64,000 nt of DNA from Rhea pennata (lineage: Eukaryota > Chordata > Aves > Rheiformes > Rheidae): contig NW_026907680.1 in NCBI RefSeq assembly GCF_028389875.1, positions 2,852,001-2,916,000 of the forward strand, written 5' to 3'. The translations under genes were made by a program, and so were the position numbers. Of the stretch, positions 34,385 to 46,125 are shown one piece after another (within the stretch, counting starts at the first letter, position 1; the number at the start of each line of letters is the position of its first letter). The notes beneath the pieces were generated by a model. The model had not been told where the DNA came from and did no database searches. It was given only the letters and a program-made list of their open reading frames with translations.

Positions 34385-35752
34385 CTGCAAATACACACCG
34401 CAGGGATGTGTGCCACAGGACACTCAGGACTGCACAACATGCCCAAAAGAAAACTCGAGGAGCCCACAGTTGAGACTTTTTCTCCAGGCACCAAGGAGAG
34501 CAGCAGCGTCAGCTCCAAGGACAGGCTCCAGGACACACCATTACCCACTGTCCTGAGCACTCCAGTAGCCACTGCTGTGTAGCCCCCAAGGACAAGCTTT
34601 CTTGGAAGCTTCAGAAATGGAACCGGGAATAACTGCTCCGTCCCTTGCAGTCCTTCTCTCTTCAGGCACTTATGTCCCTCCTTCCCATCCTCTTCAAAGA
34701 GCCCAAACAACCTGTCCTTGCCTCTAAGGGCTGCCTGAGCCAAGGGCACATCCTCTCGAGCCTGCTGCTCGCCACCCCTGACTGCTGCCTGGAAATGACC
34801 TTCCTTCCTCCTTGCTGCTGGCAGTCAAAGGAAGGGCATTGCCCAAGGGGAAACACCACAGCTTTGGGGAGATATTCACCTAAGGCACTCCTCCCCTCCA
34901 GCAGCATTCCTTGCAGCCCTCTCTTCCACCTCACTCCTCTCTACTAGGCTGCTCACCACAGCTCTACATGCCTGGAGACATTGTTGGCAAAGGATTCTGT
35001 GGCAGCAGGCACAGAGGCTCTCTCTCACCTGAAACAGGGCCCTCCTGCCTCCTCCAGGCCCTGCATGTATGTGCACACACATAGACTCCCCTTTGCATTC
35101 ACATCCACCAACTCTGCACAAGTGTGTGTCATGCTTCAGTGACACACAGAGATGCCAGCCAGTGGGGTGTAGTCACACTCTGTTGGTGCCAGCCACCAGA
35201 GGGGACTTCAAAGGAAGAAAAGGGCTCCTAGCTCCCAAAATTCATCCACAACTCTGCAAACAGCCTCTGCTCCTTGGCCTTGCTGCCAGCAGGGCTCCGA
35301 TTTCACTTTGACATACAAAGCTCGATCCTGTCCTGGCCACAAAAGACATCCTCCGCCTTTCCTCCTGCCTAACTGCATACTCACAGGTCTGAGCAAACAA
35401 CGCACACCCTGCGGCAAAGCTCACACCAACACCTCCCTCTTCACAAGGCTTGACAAGAGCATGCAGACTTTTCCTCAGCCTCCAAAATTGCCCTGAGACA
35501 CCCAGCACTGCTCTCCGCAAATGAGCAGCATCCACATTTATTTCACCTACGCGCTAGGAGAAAAGGCCCTCCTCTTCCAAAAGGACCACTTACATTGACT
35601 TTCCCAAAGGTCTGGAAGCTGAAAGCAGAAGCAGCAGCGGAAAGAAGCCAAGAGCAGGCTCTGACAGGCACTTGCTCCGGGCTGCCCAGCCAGCAAGAGA
35701 GGCCTAGTCCTCATGGCAGAGTTTAAAAGGCATTCAGGCGGCACGGCTCCCT

Positions 35753-36850
35753 TCAGCCGTGGAGGGCGGCAGGGCTGTGTGAGCAGGGTGTGCGTGCAGC
35801 CAGGTGTGCCCAGGGCTGTGCCTGAGAGCAGTGTCCTGGGAGGTCAGGGTGCCCTGGGCCATGCCTCTGCCACCTGCGATGGTCAGCACTCAGCGCGCCT
35901 GGGCAACTGCCTGCAGGGCTGTAGGGAGAAACCGTGGGGGGAAGGAGCAGCCCACAAAAGGGCAGGATCACAGTGCCCCAGAGTGGGGGCTGCGTGGGGC
36001 AAGGCTGCTCAGAGCTGCTGCTCAGCCCCAGGAGCTTGCCCGGAGGAAAGTCAAGGCAGGGACGACTCCACAGGGAAAGAGGTTTCCCCAGTGTTGGCTT
36101 TCTGTTCCACGCTGTTGTTTTGGGGGAAGGGAAAAGGAGGTGCCAAGGCTGGAGAAGAGCTGGAGACTGGGGAGGCTGCTGAGGGGTCAGCAGGTCTGTG
36201 AGGAAGCTCAGAAAGTGCTTTTGCCCCTGCTCTGCCCATGCACAGCAGCAGCAGCAGCAGCTCTGCTGGCCCCAGGAGCCTTTGTGGAGCTGCTCCTTGG
36301 CACCTGCCAAGAGGTGCGTGCCCCGAAGCAGTGCCCTGCTGCTGGGAGGGATCTCTGGGGCACAGCCAAGTGCCCCAGAAGTGGGCTGGGGTCTGTTGGC
36401 TAAGGCAGGCAATGGACGCAGGAGAGGGCATTTGGTGCTGGCAGGAAAAGCTGCAGGCGGTGGAGCCATGGTGCGAGAAGGGGAGGAAGGTAGAGCAGAA
36501 GTGCGGTGGGAGGGAGAGTTAGGGAATTTAGCTCTCTTCCCCTCCAGTGCAGACGTTTTCTTCCCAGAAAACCCCACATGGCCTCTGCCAGCCCGCAGAG
36601 CCTCTGCCCCACAGGCCCCAGGGCAGGCACTACCTTCTCTGCAGACAGACCTCTGGCTGAGGAGAGGGTCTGACTCCAACGAGATGTTACTCCAGCCTAG
36701 GCCTCTCTTGCAAAGGCTGGAGCAGCAGCAAGTACACGGAGGTTCTGCTTGCAGACTGCAGCTCACTAAGTGCTTGAGGCCAGTGTTGCGAGAGCTGCTG
36801 GTGCTTCAGCACAGTCTTTCTAGCACAGGCTGGAACAGCAGCAAGTAAAT
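35753..36850. other. Conserved segment X1 with long open frames on both strands
   Basis: A minus frame of 337 codons (36766-35753) and plus frames up to 216 codons are open; the mirrored copy at 56291-57400 keeps frames of 241 and 255 codons. It holds a CAG/CTG cluster near 36241-36260, longer in the right arm. No domain recognised; coding status unresolved. Confidence 0.3.
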
Positions 36851-36874
36851 GCAGAACCGCAAAGAATGCAGTGA

Positions 36875-37735
36875 TTGCCCCCACAGGGTCTTCTTCCAGC
36901 AGCCTGGGGCCTGGGAGCTTCCTCAGCCAGACGCAGGAGCCACAAAGCCTTTGCCCGCTTGGTCCTTCCAGAAGCACACCCCCACCTTGGGCTGAAAGCA
37001 CACCGTCAACCTGTGGCAGGGTCACATGCGCCTCCTTGCTTGGCTTCTCTCTTCCTCTTCAAAGCACTTCTGCTGGGTTTCTTCTCACCTCTGCAGGGCA
37101 AGGAGATGTGGCTTTCAGCGACCTCTCTCTTGCCTCTCCTTCCTGACCAAGAGCTGTTAGATCACAGCCTGCCCCAGTCTATGCAAAGTTCAGATGTGGT
37201 CATTTTCTCCCCAACAGGCCTCACTCCTCCTGCAGCAAATACCCTCTGGCACTTTATTGCCCAGCCGTTCCCTTTGCTTTGGTCCTTCTGTAGCTCTTAT
37301 TTGGGGAGCCTAAAACATGGAGAGGAATGAGTGGTTCTGGTTTTGGTTTGTTTGAAAAGGTTGATCCCTACCAGAAGCAAGCAAGGCAGAAAGACATCTT
37401 GGGCTGGTGTTTTCCTCCAGACCACGATTGTCGCAGCAGAGAGTCAGCTGCCTGTATGGGAGCATGATTTGGATCGGAAAAGGGCGCGGGATCTCCTCAT
37501 CACAAAGGCCTTAAGCCACACTGGGGAGCCAAAGCCCTCAGGGAAAGCCCACAATTTTCTCAGCCCGGTCTTCAAGTATGGCCTCAGAAGGCAAGTGGGC
37601 CTCTTGGCATGCTGGGCTGCCACCTTCAGCAGGAGCGCTCCTGAAGGGGTTGAATTCTTGCTTTTCTCTTTACTCATACAGTTTCAAGAAGAAAACAAGA
37701 ACTCCCCGGCCTTGTCCCCTGCCACACTGAGATAA
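36875..37735 (+). other. Conserved open segments X2 and X3, copy II
   Basis: Frames of 151 and 134 codons matching 4927-5790 with substitutions but no frame-breaking indels. Function unknown. Confidence 0.3.
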
Positions 37736-37885
37736 CTGTGGCTCCTACAGGCTCCATTTGCACAACCACCCAGGAAGAGTCTGCATAGGTATTGTCAGAG
37801 AAGGAAAGCTCCTCAGATCCACTGGAGATGTGGGCCTTCCACTTGTGTATGCAGTGTGCTTCCCAGGCTCCGACAAAGGAAAGGC

Positions 37886-39822
37886 AGACTTTATGCACCC
37901 TGAGAGCTCCTGGAGAGACAACACAGCAGGGCCAGCAAGCAGACGGGCTCTGCTGGACCTCCTACTTAAAAAGAAGGGAAGGCTGCATGCGGATATCAAG
38001 ACTGGCAGCAACCTTGGCTGCAGTGGCCGTGAGAGTGTGGAGCTGAGGATCCTGAGAGGATGGAAGAGCACAAAATGTGGGATGCCAACACTAGACTGCA
38101 GCAGAGCAGACTTTGGCCTCTACAGGCAGCTGTCTAGGAGAACCCCATGCCAGAGGCTCCCAGAAGTAAGAGGGAAATCAAAGAAAGCTTCTTTGGAGTC
38201 CCGGAGTTCCTCCTCCAGGCTCTGTCCAATTCTGGGCTCCACAACACAAGAGAGACGTGGAGCTACCAGGTGGAGTCCTGCCCCAGAAGGGCTACTAAGA
38301 TCAGGAAGGGAGTGGAGCATCTCTCCCACAGGGAACGGTGGAGAGAGCTGGGCCTGTTCAGCCTGGGGCAGAGAAGGCTGAGGGGGGGAATCTCAGCAAT
38401 GTTTATAAGTATCTGCAGGGTGGGTGTCGAGAGGATGGGGCCAGACTCTGTTCAGTGGAGCCCAGCGATAGGACGAGAGGCAACAGGCCAGAGTGAAACC
38501 CAGGAAGGTCCATCTGAAGACAAAGGAATAAGCCTTTTCCCTGGGAGGAGTGACAGAGCACTGGAACAGGTTGCCCAGAGAGGCTGTGGAGTCTCCATGC
38601 CCGGAGACAGTCAGAAGCCGTCTGGACAGGGTCCTAGGCAAGCTGCCCTAGGTGACCCTGCGTGAGCAGGGCAGGTGCACTAGAGGCTCTCCAGGTCCCT
38701 TCCAACCTCAAAGAGCTCTGTGATTCTGTGGTTCTGAGAGCTGAGGCCAGGTCCTGCACAGGGCCGTGCAGGGAGAGCTCCTGTCATGCCAGGGCTGGCT
38801 GAGTCTTGCCATGACCCTGGCATCACTGCAGCTTCTGCTCACATGCTGCGTGGGATGGAAAGCAGAGAGAGCCTTTGTGGAGGCTCTGTGCAGGTGTTTG
38901 GGCTGCTTGATGGCCTGGTCAGGTTGCTGTGTCCACCTGTAGATGAGGTTGAGGTGAGACTTCAGCCCAGGCTTAGCCCAGGTAGAGCAGGGCTGCAGCC
39001 TGGGTCATTGCAGGCTGCTCAGGTGCTGTCCTGCCACTGGGGCCAGGCATGGACCCTTGTCTCCGGCACGCAGCCCTCCCCGGCGAGGCCCATGCACAGC
39101 ACCCACAAGCGGGCAGTGCCAGGCCAGCGTGCACCTGACACCTTCATGTTCACCATCAACCCAGCTGTCCCTGCCCTGCCTCGGAGCAGGGATCTCGCCC
39201 CAGGCACCGGGGCTGCAGCTCGGCCGCCTTCCCCTCAGCACGGTCACACGGCAGCTCCTGGCCTGGCAGCAGCGCCGGCAGCAGCCGCTCTCCCAGCCCC
39301 CGGGGCTCCGCACGCTCCAGCTGGGGAAAGACGTGGCTGCGTTTGCAGAGCTCACGGGGCTTTAGTCTCCTGGGGCTCCAGCCAGAGATGTCTGTTCCCG
39401 AGGTGCTGGAGCAGGTCAGGCTGCTTCCCGCAGCAGGAAGCCCAGCTGCAGCTGGCTCCAGCGCTGCGCCTGGCACAGCTGCATCCCAGCCCGGGGCAGG
39501 AGCTGCCAGCAGCGGCGGTCTCAGCCACAGGGGCCTCAGCTCTCCCTGCCTACCCGTAGGGCATAGACAGCAGGAAAGCATAGCACAGGCACGTTCTGTG
39601 AATATGATAGTGCTTGATGTTTGCCACAGCTCTTATCCATTGCTAAGCACGAGCAGTACTGACCAGGCCAGAAGGTGGGCTTTCTTGAAGAAAAGCCGAG
39701 CAGTCTTTAAGCACTGCCAGCCCCCTTGGACATCTTCAGATACTGCAGGCTCTTGTAGATGGAAATTCATCATTCAAAGGTCATTTCTCCAGAGACTAAT
39801 TCAACCTCTTTCACAACAATTG
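37886..39822. other. Block II-specific insertion of about 1.9 kb
   Basis: Blocks I and III run directly from TCCGACAAAGGAAAGG to the TCCTCTGCAGTCCCTGC motif within about 50 bases; here 1.9 kb intervenes. It contains a CR1 (38230-38737) and GC-rich sequence (38750-39600) with a 257-codon frame of no recognised family. Confidence 0.7.
38230..38737 (+). mobile_element. CR1 retroposon 3' end
   Basis: Reads through GGCCTGTTCAGCCTGGG, GGTTGCCCAGAGAGGCTGTG and TCCCTTCCAACCTCA to a tail of CTGTGATTCTGTGGTTCTG. About 500 bases, plus orientation, 5'-truncated as usual for CR1. Present only in block II. Confidence 0.88.
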
Positions 39823-40441
39823 CTCCTCTGCAGTCCCTGCTTTGGGACAGGACTGTTTCAAAGCAGCGAGCTCATCAGAGCAGTGCTTTTTGCTCCAGGA
39901 TCTTTTGCTTGCCCAGCACTGAGCTGTTCTTCTACAGCTTTTGCCAGTTGCTGGAATGTCCACAAACCTATTGCCTAAGGCTGGCATTTTTGAATGTCAT
40001 CCCATGCAGTGTCATTTATTGGCCTCTGAGAATTTATCAGATCATGTGGGATGGAGGAAGACAGTGAGGGTCTTCGTGGTTGGTTTAAATACTCCTGTAG
40101 ATGAGCTTTCCTGGAAGCAAGGCTGTTTCGACAGGGCAAGTTATGTGTGTGTGTTCTAAGCTGACCAACGGCGTAAGAAGATGTTGTCTCTGGGTTTAAA
40201 CAAAATGTGTGGTGCATATCCAGTGGAATTTCCTTCACTCAAGAGCCCATTGAGTGATAATCAAACACAAAAAATCAAATGTCTTCCTCTGTATGGGCCC
40301 CTTTCATTTTGAGTTCCTCTGAGGGCTTTACATCTCTCTACATTTTTGCACCATCCACTCCCAAGTACTATTTATTTCCACAAACGTTTTGGGCTGTGTG
40401 TGCTGAAAAACTAACATTGGATCTTTTTCCCCCTCTCCCAG

Positions 40442-40780
40442 GTGCAGGTGAAGTTGGAAGTGCATGTGTTGGCCTCCACGCATCTACTGAAGGATCTGCA
40501 GCAAATGCAGATGTACCCCAGGACTCCACTTTCCAGGGCAATACAGAGGAATCGTGATATTCTGAGCAGAAAGGATGTGGCTTGCACAAAAGACTATGCA
40601 AAGCTGGTGAAAAATATTTGCTTTACACAGCACGGTAATGGTTTCCCACTAAGTGGTCTGGCTGTGAGAAATCCTTGCTGCAGGCTGAACCTAAACTCCA
40701 AGGGGTTTCAAAAGTTGCCAGGCACACTGCACTTCCCTCTAACAAGCCTGCAGGGATATGGAGCTTGTCTGGCACCGTAA
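40442..40780 (+). other. Conserved open segment X4, copy II
   Basis: Same frame as 7050-7371 with six additional codons after LLKDLQQM. Stop at 40778-40780. Unknown function. Confidence 0.35.
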
Positions 40781-40834
40781 AGTCCATGTCCCTTCTCGTG
40801 CGAGTAACCAACTGGCTAACCTTTCTTCTGCAGC

Positions 40835-41140
40835 TTGATGGAGCTGCCTAAGTATTTTGTATGGAAGCACATGTGTGGTCTTGCTCAAGTCAGGTGCTGC
40901 CTTTTAGCCAAAGCAGTCCCTCTGCTCCCTTCCATTCTCGTCCTGCTACAGACATGTAGCGTTTTCAGCGTTCTCTTAGCACTGAGCACATTGCTCTTGG
41001 ATCTGTTCTGTGTCCCCTACTTCAGTCCTCATGCACTGGAAAACCCTGTAGTGAAGCCGAAAGCTTTCCGAGGGCTCAGCCGGCAGCGCTGGGCACTACA
41101 GATTGCTGCTGCTTCCGTGCGCCTCTGGAGGTGGCTGTAA
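40835..41140 (+). other. Conserved open segment X5, copy II (altered 3' end)
   Basis: Matches 7426-7640, then diverges at about 41056 where block II-specific sequence begins. Confidence 0.25.
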
Positions 41141-41699
41141 AAGCACGGTCGAGTGAGAGGAGTGCCAAGACAACTACAGTGTGGTTTTGTTATACGAGTT
41201 TCACTACGCCACGTTGGTTTGGAGATACCTTAATGTTGCAGCTCTAGAGGCTTTCAGGCACTAGACTAACCACGCTGCCACTCCGGGGACACTTCCTCTG
41301 AGAAGTCCAGGGATGTTAAGATACAGGTGTGTCTGTCCCTGCCTCCTCATTCCTCAATCCTTTCTAGAAGCTGGCCTGACAGATGAGCCAAGCTTTCGGT
41401 TACTGTGACTTGCTGGTCACGCCAGAGCTGTAGCCCTGCTGAAGGGCAGAGTAAAGGGTGTCTCAGTAACACGAGTTTCTCAGCGAGTTCTCTGCCGTCA
41501 TCGAACACCTGCATTTGTCATCCCACAGCTGCACGCGTGCCCCTTGGAGGGCAGTGATCCCAGGCTGCTGGGACAGGGGAAGTTCCTTCCAAGGGCTGCT
41601 GAGGAAGAGCGGTTGTACTGTGGGGAAGAAAGAGCTCGGAAATTCTCTTCTACCTAGGATTTCTCAGTCCCTGAGAGGCAGGAGCCGTCACCTGGCTTC

Positions 41700-42200
41700 A
41701 GCGGTGCTTGGGAGGTGACTTGCGCCTCATCAGCTCCTAGGCCAGCAGCAGGCACGTGGATTTCCTCTTGGTTCTGATGCCACTTCTCCCGAAGAACCAC
41801 CAGCACCAGGCCCAGTGCCCCTTTGGGAGCTTCCGAGGTCACTTCTGGTAGGCCAGGAGCAGGCCCACTGCTGCTGCTCCACTTCAGGAGGTCACTTCTG
41901 CCTCAGGACCTGACAGGTCAGTGGCAGGCCCAGGATGGCAGTGCTGACTGCGAGGCCACTACTCCCTCAGGCCCGGAGAGACCAGTGGCAGGCACAAGGC
42001 TTTGATGCTGAGTGTGAGGGCACTTGTGCCTTGCACCCGGGAGCGTCGCAGCAGGAAAATGGTGTCAGTGCTGACAGGGAGGTGATTCCAGCCCCACCCA
42101 CTTGGAAGCCAGGAGGAGGAACCTTGCTGCTGCTTCTGCTAGTGAGCTCACTTGCGCCTCAAGACCTGAGAGGCCACCAGTGGCCACAAGGCTGCTGTTA
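41700..42200. repeat. Degenerate minisatellite (GGTCACTTCTG...CCAGTGGCAGGC units)
   Basis: Several imperfect units share GGTCACTTCTGCCTCAGGAC, a GACAGGTCAGTGGCAGGC-like end, or close variants. The last two units are shared with blocks I and III (7660-7870; 53330-53530), the earlier ones are specific to block II. Confidence 0.6.
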
Positions 42201-42384
42201 GTGCCTGGGAAGGAGCAACCAGCCTGGGGAGGCAGCAGGGGTGTTGGCAAGCTCAGTGCAGGAGGGGAGAGCAGCAGGTGTTGTGCAGCTGCCTCCAGGA
42301 GGGCTCCACGCTGTCTCCCATTGCTTCTTCATCAATGTCCTGATGAAGCAGGGACTTGGTGCGTAACCAGGGAGGGGTGCTGAT

Positions 42385-43080
42385 ACCTGGCTGTGCTGGA
42401 GAGGAGCTTTTCAGAGAAGGACCTGGGGGTTGTGGTGGGCACCAAGCTGACCATGAACCAGCAATGTGCTCTGGTGGCAAAGAGCAGCCATGGTATCCTG
42501 GGCTGCATCAGGAAGAGCATTGCCAGCAGGTGGAGGCAGGTGATCCTTCCCCTCTGCTCAGCACTGGTGAGGCCGCACCTGGAGAGCTTGGTCCACCAGC
42601 ACAAGAGAAACATGGACCTACTGGAGTGAGTCCAACCACAAAGAAGACTAAGGGCCTGGAGCATCTCCTGTATGAGGAGAGACAGAGATAGCTGGGCCTG
42701 TTCAGTGTGTAAGGGGAGAAGGCTCAGGGCAATTTGAATGTACAGAAGTACCTGATGGGGACATGGCATAAAGAAGACAGAGACAGATTCTTCTGTGACA
42801 GCCAGTGGCAGGATGGGAGGCAACAGGCACATGTAGAAATACAAGAAATTCCATTGAAATATAAGAAAAGACTTTCCACTGCAAGAGCGATGGAAGACTG
42901 GACCAAGTTGCTCAGCAGGACTATGAGTCTCCATCCTTGCTGCTGCTCAAAACCCAACTGGACACAGTCTCAGTCAGCATGCTCCAGGTATACCTCCAGG
43001 TATAAAAGAAAAGAGGGTGGAGGCAGATGTTCTCTTCCAGAGGTGCTTTCCAACTTCAGCAATGCGTTGATTCAGTGATT
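42385..43080 (+). mobile_element. CR1 retroposon fragment, left arm
   Basis: Contains the CR1 reverse-transcriptase end region and 3' region, with GAGGAGCTTTTCAGAGAAGG and GCACTGGTGAGGCCGCACCT. The inverted counterpart is 52436-53120, so it was inserted before the palindrome formed. Extends next to the stop codon of the CARD gene. Confidence 0.85.
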
Positions 43081-43185
43081 TGGTGATGCTGCCATTTGTG
43101 AAGTCACTTGTGAGCTGCCTAGAGGAACTTTGCTTCTCCATGGAAGAACTCCTCTGTATCACAGAGCAGTCAGTGCCTCGGCAAA

Positions 43186-43821
43186 TTACTTCTCAAGGAC
43201 TTCAACGAGGGGTGGGGGCTTTTTCTTCAGGGCCTCGTACAGGCGATCCTTGCACCAGGAAGTCCAGCTCAGCAACAGCCTGAATAGCTCACGCATCATG
43301 GTGTGGGATGTTTTCTCCGCCAGAATTCTTTGGTATTGCTCAAAGTCCAGAATGTCCCCGAGCAGGAGGTCCAGGACACCTTTCACTTCAACAACACGTT
43401 CAATCAGCTCCACTCGGTGCCTATCGACAAAGTGTTCCCCTGGGGAAGACAGAAGCAAAGGGTTAGTCATCTGTGGACACACTGGTGCTCCTTCAGCTGC
43501 TTCACAGGTCATGGAGCAGCAGCCACTTCACAGCGGGGTTTGCCTGAGCTAGCACGACCCAAGGAGGAAATGAACGGCACCACGGAGCACCCAGTCCTCT
43601 CTGCTATTAGTGGGTGATAGTGGCACCGTCTAGCCGAAAGCCGAAAGCAGAGGTTCGTGTGAAGGTCTAATTCAAACTGGGGCTGTGCCGGGGCCAATGC
43701 TGGGTTTTAGAGTGGATGTTTGAGCCGCAGCCCCTGGTTTTGAGGCATTTTGCCCCCAAAAGTCTCACCTGTCACTGCAACATTTGAGCAGATTTGGGGA
43801 TTTGTTCTCTGCCCCTAAAGC
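43186..43821 (-). pseudogene. CARD gene, left-arm copy (frame broken in linker exon)
   Basis: CARD exon 43439-43186 (254 bases, TAA at 43188-43186) encodes a complete caspase-recruitment domain of NLRP1/ASC type, with HFVDRHRVELIERV at its start and SWCKDRLYEALKKK near its end. The preceding exon 43821-43769 is 53 bases, four fewer than in the right arm. Spliced to the CARD frame it meets a TAG, and its internal ATG is followed by a stop after two codons. Exon and splice sites are otherwise kept. It may be a recent pseudogene, or the CARD could be read by another upstream exon that I did not find. Confidence 0.75.
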
Positions 43822-44439
43822 CTGTGGGACAGCAAAACAGAAAAGAAATGAGAGGGGAAGCAATGGGAGGGAGCTCCAATCTTGCACAGTCGACGGGGCG
43901 CTGCAGAAGGGAGGGACAGAGCAGACACCTTTCCAAAGGAGGCACCTTCCCTTAGGGGACCAGGACTCCCAGGCCACCTCCCAGCCTTGCTGGTGACCCT
44001 CTCTCACGGCTGCTCCCATCCCCATCGAGCCAGTGCCATCAAGTGACAGCACAGCTAACTGCAGCCCTATCAGAGACCACCACCGCGCGGTGTGAACTGG
44101 CCATGGGAAATGCTGGAGCTACGGATGATGTTCCATGAGCACCTCTGACAGGGAGGAGACATCCCATCACCTGGTTCAACCCGTATGTCTTGCTGGGAAC
44201 TCACTGCATTGGAGTTTTAAGCTAATTTCAGACAGTGTCATGGCAAAAACAGTCAATCGAGCTCATCACCCTTGGTTTGTTCTGCAGCAACCACACACAT
44301 GCCAACATGGCTGCCCCAATAACACGCCAATGACACACACACGCCAACGACACGGCTGCCCCTTTCACAGGCAAAGACATGGACACGGCAGCCCCACGCA
44401 CACGGCAGCCCCACGCGCACCCATGTGCAGGGCAATTGG

Positions 44440-44790
44440 GACCAGTGGGACAACATCCCCCCTGCCCCCCTTACACCCCGGGGCCCAGGTGTCCAGGCAC
44501 CCCTCAGCCCCCCACCCTGGGGGGCATCCAAGACCCCGCTGGGCCCCACCACCCCAGGAACCCAGCATCCGGACACCCCACTGCCTCCCCCCACACCAGG
44601 CGTCCAGGCCTCCCGACACCCCTCTGCCCCCCTCACACGAGGGGTCCAGGCGTCCGGGCCCCTCCTTCCACGTGCCCAGGAAATCCCCATCCCTTCCCAC
44701 GCCAGGGGCCCAGGCGTCCGAGCACCCCCCCTTCCCCCCGCCCCCCGTTACCCGAGCGCCGGCTCGGACGCCTGGGCCCCTCGCCGCGCC
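44440..44790. repeat. GC-rich minisatellite, left arm
   Basis: Units of about 50-60 bases with the core GGGGCCCAGGCGTCCG. Mirror of 50720-51090. Confidence 0.85.
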
Positions 44791-44799
44791 CCCTTCCCT

Positions 44800-44890
44800 C
44801 CCCCAGGCCCAGCGATGCCGCTGCCGCCCCGCGCCGGGAACTGCAATCCCAGCAGGCAGCGCGGCCGCCGAGCCCCGCCCCCTCCCTGGC
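44800..44890 (-). promoter_or_regulatory. CpG-rich putative promoter of the left CARD gene
   Basis: GC-rich sequence with CCCCGCCCC boxes and GGGAACTGCAATCCCAGCAG (44836-44855), resembling the ZNF143/THAP11 ACTACAATTCCCAG promoter element with small differences. The arm ends at 44895, so the upstream context differs from the right copy. Confidence 0.45.
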
Positions 44891-44895
44891 GCCTC

Positions 44896-45390
44896 CTCGA
44901 GCCCTGACAGAGGGGACGAGAGAGACACGGAGCTGCTGGAGAGAGGGCGGCGTGGGGCTGCGAAGGTGGTCGGGGGCTGGAGCAGCTGCCCTCCGAGGAA
45001 CGGCTGCGAGAGCTGGGGCTGTTTAGCCTGCGGAGGAGAAGCCTGAGGGGGATCTTATCAGTGTGTCTAAGTACCTGAAGGGAGGGTGTCAAGGGGACGG
45101 GGCCAAACTCTTTTCAGTAGTGCCGTGCGACAGGACTAGAGGCAGCGGGCACAAACTGAACCAGCGGACGCTCCGCCTCAATATGAGGAGGAATTTCTTC
45201 ACAGTGACAGTGACTAAGCACTGGGAGAGGTTACCCAGAGAGGTGGAGGAGTCTCCTTCCCTGGAGAGATTCAAGGCCTCTCTGGATGCAGTCCTGTCTA
45301 CGATGGTCTAGGTGACCCTGCCTGAGCAGGGAGGTTGGACTAGATGATCTCCACAGGTCCCTTCCAACCTTCCTGATTCTGTGATTCTGC
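44896..45390 (+). mobile_element. CR1 retroposon 3' end in the palindrome spacer
   Basis: Reads through GGGGCTGTTTAGCCTG, AATATGAGGAGGAATTTCTT, TGGACTAGATGATCTCCA to GATTCTGTGATTCTG. Its start coincides with the inner end of the left arm. Confidence 0.88.
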
Positions 45391-46125
45391 TGAGCCTGCT
45401 CGCCTCAAGGCCAGCTCTGGGCTCTGCTGCTCTCCTTCCTACCTGCCCTCGGTCTCTGCAACTCCACTAGTTCCCGGGTGCTACAGCCCAGGTGGCCATG
45501 GACGCTGCTGGCACCAAGCCTCCGGGGTGGCCGCTTCCCCTTCTGGCCCTGGGCACCCGCCTTCTTCCCCTCACGCCCACAAAAGCCCAGCACTCAAGGG
45601 CACCCAAGACACACACAAGAGCTGGCAGTTCCCTCCCACCACGCAGCCAGCACTGGGCCCCAGCAAGGGGGGCCCAGGCTCAAGCACTTCCTCCCCTCAG
45701 AGGCATACAGCAGCTTTTTCCTCCTCTCGCCACAGGCCCCCTGGCCCCAGGACATGCGTTGGCCATGGCAGGGCCCTCTCCACGCCTCTCCCCAGCACCA
45801 ACAAGACGCAGCACACCCCTAGGCCACAGCCACCGCAGCTGCAGCCAAAGAGCCACAGCAGGACCGTGGCGGAGAGCTGCAATGGCAGCAGCCCCCAAGC
45901 CCTGACTCCTCAGCTCTGCTCTTCAGGCCTCTCCAAAGTTCCCATGCTGCAAACAGATGATCTCACTGCACACCCAGCCAAGAGCCACCCGACTTGGGGC
46001 AGTTGGTTTAATTCAGCATCAGAGAACTTCCTGTGTGCTCGCATGGCTCACAAGCAGTGCTGCTGCTGCCGTTGCCGCCGTTGTCAGGCAGTTGCGCCGT
46101 TGCCAGTCAGCGCCACTGCTGGAGA
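45391..46125 (-). pseudogene. Remnant of CCDC81-like 3' end and flank
   Basis: Matches 30300-30930 (same orientation) and 3190-3880 inverted. At 46125-46008 it retains the end of the repeat-rich last exon, with TAA at 46010-46008, but no upstream exons. The long antisense frame is still open as 45478-45822. Confidence 0.65.

Larger units (their letters stand above)
29700..44895. repeat. Palindrome left arm (block II)
   Basis: Read outwards from the spacer, the arm carries promoter and minisatellite, CARD gene, CR1, segment X, then the CCDC81-like gene. The right arm (50601 onwards) has the same order in mirror image. The inner edge is sharp: GGCGCCTC at 44888-44895 faces GAGGCGCC at 50601-50608. 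Indels separate the arms: this arm lacks the equivalent of about 57.42-62.93 kb and has extra sequence at 37886-39822 and 41056-41980. Confidence 0.85.

Noticed and set aside
35753..36766. 337-codon minus frame as a real gene
   Set aside because: The right-arm copy has a shorter, differently bounded frame and the opposite strand is just as open; no domain.
44253..44928. Several Pro/Gly-rich frames of 145-215 codons over the minisatellite
   Set aside because: They follow from the GC-rich repeat and are open on both strands.
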